DNA of 64,000 nt from assembly GCF_958450345.1 (NCBI RefSeq), contig NC_088782.1, positions 122,309,980 through 122,373,979 of the forward strand. The letters are read 5' to 3'. The position numbers and the translations under genes are program-made. This document shows, one piece after another, positions 61,170 through 64,000 of this stretch (positions within the stretch are counted from its first letter, which is position 1; the number at the start of each line of letters is the position of its first letter). Source of the DNA: Calliphora vicina (Eukaryota; Arthropoda; Insecta; Diptera; Calliphoridae). Below the pieces are notes generated by a model. That model was not told where the DNA came from, made no database searches, and saw only the letters and a list, made by a program, of their open reading frames with translations.

Positions 61170-63330
61170 TCAAAAGTTCTATTTTAGCACTTTCCCAAAA
61201 AATATTATTTTTAAATCTAAACAATTCTATTTGCGATTTACGCACTTCTACAAACGGTATTAGTTGAGTACTTTTATAAAAAGTACTATTTTATAAAAAC
61301 TGCATAAAGTACTATAAAAAGTACTATTTGAGAACTTTTACAAAAATACTATTTTAGTACTTTTATAAAAAGTACTATTTTAGTACTTTTTTAAAAAGTA
61401 CTATTTTAGTACTTTTATAAAAAGTACTATTTTAGTACTTTTATAAAAAGTACTATTTAAGTACTTTTATAAAAAGTGCTATTTTTTAAGTACTTTTCTA
61501 AAAAGTACTATTTTTTGAGTACTTTTCTAAAAAGTACTATTTGAGTAATTTTATAAAAAGTACTATTTGAGTAGTTTTATATAATGTACTATTTTAGTAC
61601 TTTTCTTAAAAGTACTATTTGAGTACTTTTATAAAAAGTACTAAATTTTATAAAAAGTACTATTTTAGTACCTTTATAAAAAGTACTATTTTAGTACTTT
61701 TATAAAAAGTACTATTTGAGTACATACTTCTATGAAAAGTGCAATTTGAGTACTTTTCTAAAAAGTACTATTTGAGTACTTTTCTAAAAAGTACTATTTG
61801 AGTACTTTTATAAAAAGTACTATTTGAGAACTTTTATAAAAAGTACTATTTTAGTACTTTTGTAAAAAGTACTATTTTAGTACTTTTATAAAAAGTACTT
61901 TTAGTACTTTTATAAAAAGTTCTATTTTAGTACTTTTATAAAAAGTACTATTTTAGTACTTTTATAAAAAGTGCTATTTTAGTACTTTTATAAAAAGTAC
62001 TATTTTAGTACTTTTATAAAAAGTGCTATTTTAGTACTTTTATAAAAAGTACTGTTTTAGTACTTTTATAAAAAGTACTAATTTAGTACTTTTATAAAAA
62101 GTACTATTTGAGTACATACTTCTATGAAAAGTACAATTTTCTAAAAAGTACTATTTGAGTACTTTTATAAAAAATACTATTTTAGAACTTTTCTAAAAAG
62201 TACTATTTTAGTACTTTTCTAAAAAGTACTATTTTAATACTTTTATAAAAAGTACTATTTTAGTACTTTTATAAAAAGTACTATTTGAGAACTTTTACAA
62301 AAAGTACTATTTTAGTACTTTTGTAAAAAGTACTATTTTAGTACTTTTACAAAAAGTACTATTTTAGTACTTTTGTAAAAAGTACTATTTTAGTACTTTT
62401 ATAAAAAGTACTATTTTTTGAGTACTTTTCTAAAAAGTACTATTTGAGTAATTTTATAAAAAGTACTATTTGAGTAGTTTTATATAATGTACTATTTTAG
62501 TACTTTTCTTAAAAGTACTATTTGAGTACTTTTATAAAAAGTACTATTTGAGTAATTTTATAAAAAGTACTATTTGAGTACTTCTCAAAACAATAAGTTT
62601 TGTTTTATGAGTTTTTCGAAAAGCACTATTTTAGTACTTCTTCAAAAAGTACTATTTTAGAATTTTGCAAAAAAGTACTTTTTTGTACTTCTTTATAAAG
62701 AACTATTTTAGCACTTCTTTAAAAAGTACTATTTTTGAGTTTTGTCAAAAGCTAAAATTTAAGTACTATTCCAAAAAGTACTATTTTAGTACAACTTTCC
62801 CAAAATATACCATTTTAAAATCTAAAAAAAATCTATTTACTATTTCCGCACTTCCACAAAAGAACTTTCCCAAAAAGTACTATTTGAGTAATTCTCCAAA
62901 ATGAGCTATTTGAGTACTTTTCCAAAAAGTACTATCTGAGTACTTTCATAAAAAGTACTATCTGAGTACTTTTCCAAAAAGTACTATCTGAGTACTTTTA
63001 TAAAAAGTACTATTTGAACAATTTTCTAAAGCGCAAAAGTTCTGTTATAGGAGTTTTTCAAAAAGTACTATTTTAGTACTTTATCAAAAAGTACTATTTT
63101 AAGGCCTTGTCAAAAGGTAAAATTTTAATACTTTTGCAAAAAGTACTATTTTTAGTACTTTTCCAAAAAGTACTATTTCAGTACTTTTCCAAAAAGTACT
63201 ATTTCAGTACCTTTCTAAAACGTACTATCGCAATCTCTTTTATATTTTCTTAATATTTTTCCAAAAAGGTACTTTTTGAGTACTTTTCCAAAAGGTACTT
63301 TTTCAATAATTGACAAAATTATTGAAAAAG
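61170..63330. repeat. 26-bp AGTACTTTTATAAAA satellite
   Basis: About 80 copies of a 26-bp unit, TATTTTAGTACTTTTATAAA followed by AAGTAC. AGTACTTTTATAAAAAGTACT is nearly a perfect inverted repeat, so successive units can form stem-loops. Longer blocks repeat, for example one with TTTATATAATGTACTATTTT (61578 and 62479) and one with GAGTACATACTTCTATGAAA (61718 and 62110). It degrades toward 63330, with CCAAAAAGTACTAT(C/T)TGAG variants. Confidence 0.95.
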
Positions 63331-64000
63331 TTGCTTTTGGAAAAGTACATTTTCACATTTTTTATTTTACTTTAAAATCAAAGCATACTTTAAGGATCTT
63401 TAGAACTGCTATTTTAACAATTAACACATATTATTAATACTCGTTTAATGCTCCCATCTAATCCAACATTTCAATCCTTTGGTCGCATCCGCAAAGTTTC
63501 ATTTCCCTTGAACAATTATTTTCCACTTTTAGACAGTTTTTGCCTGAATCTTAAGTTTGATTTAGACAAAACCAAACTTTTGTTTAGAAATGTATGTAGT
63601 TTTGTTGCTTCTATTGTTTTTGCCCAAACTCATTGTAGTTTTTGCTAAATTGTTGTTCTTGCCACATTGTTGTGATGACCAACAAAAAAAATGAACAAAT
63701 GAAAAAAATTACAAAAAAAAACTTGTGGTTTAGATGGTTAAACATTGACATCGTATCCCTTTTTCACAACAAATACCACTTTAGTGGCAGGCAGTTTTAA
63801 AGAGAGAAAACCCAAAAAAAAGGAATAATATTTTGGAATGAATTTAAACCAGTGATTTTTCGTTAAAAAACTAAAGTCAAAAGGAAGAATTATTAAGGAA
63901 GTTAAGATTATTTTGTTTAATGTACATATTTCCTTTTGCAACTCCCCTAATATTGGTTTAGATTTGCCGTAACATGTTCATGTTCGTTTAACATTTACCC
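63331..64000. other. Terminal spacer with one Su(Hw)-like motif
   Basis: AT-rich sequence; short open frames on both strands have no recognisable protein content. Only the motif at 63380 stands out. Confidence 0.5.
63380..63397 (-). promoter_or_regulatory. Su(Hw)-like motif 35
   Basis: The plus strand reads AAAGCATACTTTAAGGAT, about 50 bp past the end of the 26-bp satellite. Confidence 0.5.

Noticed and set aside
1..64000. tRNA, rRNA or small nuclear RNA genes
   Set aside because: I looked for A/B-box pairs with cloverleaf ends and for conserved rRNA or snRNA stretches and saw none; a covariance-model scan would be needed to exclude degenerate copies.

Overview
The window looks like nuclear DNA from a higher fly (Diptera, most likely a calyptrate such as a blowfly or house-fly relative). 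The evidence is strong AT richness, a long low-complexity coding exon with insect-style splice signals, dispersed elements ending in ACAAGTAAGA-type termini, and many recurrences of a motif matching the Su(Hw) insulator-protein consensus. Species assignment is inference.

Only one gene can be supported. It is a large coding exon on the minus strand (3840-5861) with a start codon, about 19 nt of 5' UTR after a splice acceptor at 5880/5881, and a clean splice donor at 3839/3838. It encodes the first 674 residues of a long, mostly disordered, Ser/Asn/Gln-rich protein that I could not name. Everything at lower coordinates (1-3838) is therefore its next intron. Everything at higher coordinates (5882-64000) is best read as an upstream 5'-UTR intron or the 5' flank. 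No other credible coding sequence exists in the window; other open frames are repeats read through.

The rest is a series of tandem arrays separated by 0.3-2 kb AT-rich spacers. In order: a ~355-bp satellite (1-1500, 2340-3720); an array of palindromes built on TTGTTTAC/GTAAACAA (6340-9200); a 35-bp satellite (10941-12550, 14641-16770); a 12-bp TCTAGTCTAAAG array (17811-19450); a 12-bp TATAGTCTCGTC array (21616-24040); a 22-bp GTTGACTAGAGAGTC array (25880-28020); a 31-bp AACCGGTT satellite in four blocks, two on one strand (28903-29600, 30609-31578) and two inverted (32603-35578, 36653-37330); a 35-bp hairpin repeat (38863-39322); the TATAGTCTCGTC 12-mer again (41200-43735) and then inverted (45815-48930); ~400-600-bp duplications (52170-53650); hexamer arrays (55028-56478, 57705-57766); and a 26-bp AGTACTTTTATAAAA array (61170-63330).

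Transposable elements interrupt this. A 1226-bp hAT element with a transposase C-terminal remnant sits in the hexamer array with an 8-bp target duplication. A 1315-bp Transib-like element has a 5-bp duplication. A small inverted-repeat element sits in the 12-mer array. There are also several copies of two dispersed fly elements.

The most interesting system-level signal is a dispersed 15-19-bp motif, (G/C)CCTAAAAGTATGCTTTA. About 35 good copies run from 6.3 to 63.4 kb on both strands, nearly all in the spacers between arrays and often within 200 bp of an array edge. It is absent from the coding exon and the downstream intron. It matches what is known of Su(Hw) sites. Together with inverted satellite pairs that could fold into long double-stranded RNA, and satellites carrying Grainyhead-like and forkhead-like consensus sites by the dozen, this suggests a satellite-packed giant intron or regulatory domain partitioned by insulator-type sites.
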